Part shown: positions 61,982-64,000 of the stretch, in pieces
Layout of the letters: each line of letters begins with the position of its first letter
Numbering within the stretch: the first letter of the stretch is position 1
Source: JAIOZK01 sp964468645
GTDB taxonomy: Bacteria > Bacteroidota > Bacteroidia > Bacteroidales > JAIOZK01
Length of the DNA stretch: 64,000 bases
Assembly (NCBI GenBank): GCA_964468645.1
Contig: CAYXUU010000015.1
Coordinates: 1 to 64,000, forward strand
Reading direction: 5' to 3'
Translations under genes and position numbers: made by a program
The notes under the pieces: generated by a model
The model's input: the letters and a program-made list of their open reading frames with translations, nothing else
Databases searched by the model: none
What the model was told of the DNA's origin: nothing

Positions 61982-64000
61982 ATGGAATATGAACTTCTTA
62001 AGGATGTAATTATCATATTTGCCCTCTCTATTGTTGTTATTTTCATTTTCCACCGTATCAAAGTACCGGCAGTGATTGGATTCCTGCTTACAGGTATTCT
62101 GGCAGGCCCCCATGGCTTTGGATTAATAACAAACTTTCATGATATAGAGGTACTTGCAGAGATCGGTGTTATCCTGCTTTTGTTTACTATCGGTATTGAG
62201 TTTTCACTCAAGAAACTCCTCGAAATTAAAAAAATAGTATTACTTGGCGGCTCCTTACAAGTGTTCCTTACGGGATTACTGGCAATGTTTATCGTCTGGA
62301 AGTTTGACCTTTCGCTTAATGAATCCATTTTTATCGGGTTTCTTGTATCTCTCAGTTCAACAGCCATCGTATTAAAGATATTACAGGATAAGGGTGAGGT
62401 AGTTACCCTGCATGGTAAAATTGCTGTCGGAATCCTGATATTCCAGGATATCATTGTTGTGCCTATGATACTTGTAACCCCATTGCTGGCAGGGACCGGC
62501 GGTAAAATATCAACAGAGATCCTGTATTTGATGATCAAAATGCTGGGCCTGGGGATATTCCTGGTTGTTTTTTCAAAATGGGTCGTCCCCAGAATCCTTT
62601 TTCAGGTAGCAAAAACCCAGAGCCGTGAGTTGTTTATGCTAACCATCATTGTTTTTGGATTTGCTGTTGCTTGGCTGACATCTTCTATTGGGCTTTCGCT
62701 GGCTCTTGGCGCTTTTATTGGCGGGCTGATCATATCAGAATCAGATTATAGTGAACAGGCCTTTGGAAACATAATTCCATTCCGGGATGTTTTTACAAGT
62801 TTTTTCTTCGTATCAATTGGTTTGCTTCTTGATCTGAATTATATAGTCGATAATCCTTTACTTGTATTATTTGTAACCCTTGGTGTTTTATTTGCAAAAA
62901 CATTAATTTCAGGACTGGCAGCCTTTCTGATGGGATATCCTTTCAAGACAACAGTACTGGTTGGTTTAACCCTCAGTCAGATTGGTGAGTTTTCCTTTAT
63001 TCTGTCGAGGATTGGTCTTGACAATGGTATTTTCTCACCCGAGAGTTATCAGCTGTTCCTTTCGGTAACTGTACTAACAATTGGCATAACCCCTTTTATT
63101 ATCAATGCATCCCCGGGTTTTGCCAATATCCTGTTGAAACTTCCGCTACCGGAAAAATTGAAGTGTGGACTTCAAAACATTCCTGAAACGGATGAAGTTA
63201 GAGGCATGAAAGATCATGTTGTCATTATTGGTTATGGTATTAACGGAAAGAATGTGGCCAGGGCAGCAAAGTTTGCCAGTATTCCGCATGTAATCATTGA
63301 GTTGAACCCAGAGACTGTAAAAACAGAGTTGGATAAAGGTGAGCTTATATATTACGGAGATGCCACCCAGCGTGAAATACTTGAACATGCCGGTATCAGG
63401 GAGGCACTAATCATCGTAATAACCATACCCGGGCCCGGTGATGCAAGACGAATCACGGCTCTTACCAGGCAGCTGAATCCCAATGTTCATATCATCATCA
63501 GAACCAGGTTTATTGAAGATATGAAAACCCTGTTTGACATTGGAGCTGATGAAGTTATCCCTGAAGAATTCGAAACTTCAATTGAGATCTTTACCAGGGT
63601 ACTCGCCAAATATCTTATTCCCCGCGAGGATATCGAGAAACTCGTTGCAAATGTCCGGTCGGATGGATACGAAATGTTCAGGGGTTTATCACTCCCACCT
63701 GATAGCTATTCTAATGAGAAGGTAAACATACCCAATGTAGATATTCATAGTCTGCATGTTTGTACCAACGCACCCATTATCGGTCATCCAATCAGTGAAC
63801 TTGATCTTAACGGGAACAACCTGACACTCCTTGCTGTCAGCCGGGAGGGAAAGGTGATTTCAACACCAAATAAAGATTTTATTATAAATGGAAATGATAT
63901 CTATTTCATATTAGGATCAGGTGCTGATATCAATCCAATTCTGCGTCATTTCACCGACAGTAATCTAACTGCAAGAGCTGATTGTGAAAGCAATGTATAG
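61982..64000 (+). CDS. Monovalent cation:proton antiporter with TrkA domains (KefB-like)
   Basis: 672 aa from ATG at 61982; the upstream TTG at 61964 is less likely. About 12 membrane helices of CPA2 type: HRIKVPAVIGFLLTGILAGPHGFGLI, LLLFTIGIEFSLKKLL, SLSSTAIVLKILQDKGE and FQDIIVVPMI (ion-site region), GGLIISESDYS. Then TrkA_N (HVVIIGYGINGKNVARAA, IELNPETVKTEL, YGDATQREILEHAG) and TrkA_C (about 580-665). It expels K+ or Na+ for H+ and is gated by nucleotides. It ends at the last base of the window, complete. Confidence 0.95.
   Translation: MEYELLKDVIIIFALSIVVIFIFHRIKVPAVIGFLLTGILAGPHGFGLITNFHDIEVLAEIGVILLLFTIGIEFSLKKLLEIKKIVLLGGSLQVFLTGLLAMFIVWKFDLSLNESIFIGFLVSLSSTAIVLKILQDKGEVVTLHGKIAVGILIFQDIIVVPMILVTPLLAGTGGKISTEILYLMIKMLGLGIFLVVFSKWVVPRILFQVAKTQSRELFMLTIIVFGFAVAWLTSSIGLSLALGAFIGGLIISESDYSEQAFGNIIPFRDVFTSFFFVSIGLLLDLNYIVDNPLLVLFVTLGVLFAKTLISGLAAFLMGYPFKTTVLVGLTLSQIGEFSFILSRIGLDNGIFSPESYQLFLSVTVLTIGITPFIINASPGFANILLKLPLPEKLKCGLQNIPETDEVRGMKDHVVIIGYGINGKNVARAAKFASIPHVIIELNPETVKTELDKGELIYYGDATQREILEHAGIREALIIVITIPGPGDARRITALTRQLNPNVHIIIRTRFIEDMKTLFDIGADEVIPEEFETSIEIFTRVLAKYLIPREDIEKLVANVRSDGYEMFRGLSLPPDSYSNEKVNIPNVDIHSLHVCTNAPIIGHPISELDLNGNNLTLLAVSREGKVISTPNKDFIINGNDIYFILGSGADINPILRHFTDSNLTARADCESNV

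Overview
The window looks like chromosome of an uncultured-type Bacteroidota (Bacteroidales/Marinilabiliales-like). It is AT-rich and has TAnnTTTG -7 promoter boxes instead of sigma70 -10 boxes, with little Shine-Dalgarno signal. Five secreted proteins carry C-terminal type IX secretion (T9SS) sorting domains. The housekeeping genes (mutL, uvrB, trmD, rplS, ndk, an nrnA-like gene and FKBP lipoproteins of the GldI kind) fit the same group. The assignment is inferred from gene content only.

Layout. 1-1473: right end of an integrative element, with a tyrosine recombinase and the 3' half of a tRNA-Arg(ACG) as the attachment core; most of the element lies left of the window. 1612-11294: surface genes on the minus strand, namely a beta-roll repeat protein with an S74 self-cleaving chaperone, a lipoprotein joining a discoidin-like domain to a glutamine-amidotransferase-like domain, two arylsulfotransferase-family T9SS proteins, and a DNRLRE T9SS protein. 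11632-13417: methyltransferase plus glycosyltransferase. 13800-23976: amidohydrolase lipoprotein, DUF6580-like membrane protein, orphan GroES-like protein, a small membrane protein translationally coupled to mutL, two tandem rhomboid proteases, an EEP-family membrane protein and uvrB.

24200-49521 is one co-directional exopolysaccharide (EPS) locus of 20 genes. It starts with a single-domain response regulator and a phosphoglycosyltransferase fused to a degenerate receiver. Next come a short TolC-like protein, a Wzc-like co-polymerase carrying two LysM domains, a Wzx-type flippase, a Wzy-type polymerase, CysQ, seven glycosyltransferases (two pairs are tandem paralogs), an acyltransferase, two methyltransferases and a T9SS parallel beta-helix protein. 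It ends with two hybrid histidine kinases. Signalling genes therefore bracket the polysaccharide genes, and receiver-type domains lie at both ends. This is the most interesting system in the window.

49579-52573: two FKBP lipoproteins and a DHH phosphoesterase; then ndk, an XRE regulator with repeated TACATTTGTA sites upstream, and a T9SS subtilisin. 55897-64000: aldehyde dehydrogenase, trmD, an operon of ABM monooxygenase, iron alcohol dehydrogenase, membrane protein and cutC, then rplS and a KefB-like cation:proton antiporter. Several intergenic gaps contain degenerate 7-bp-period repeats.
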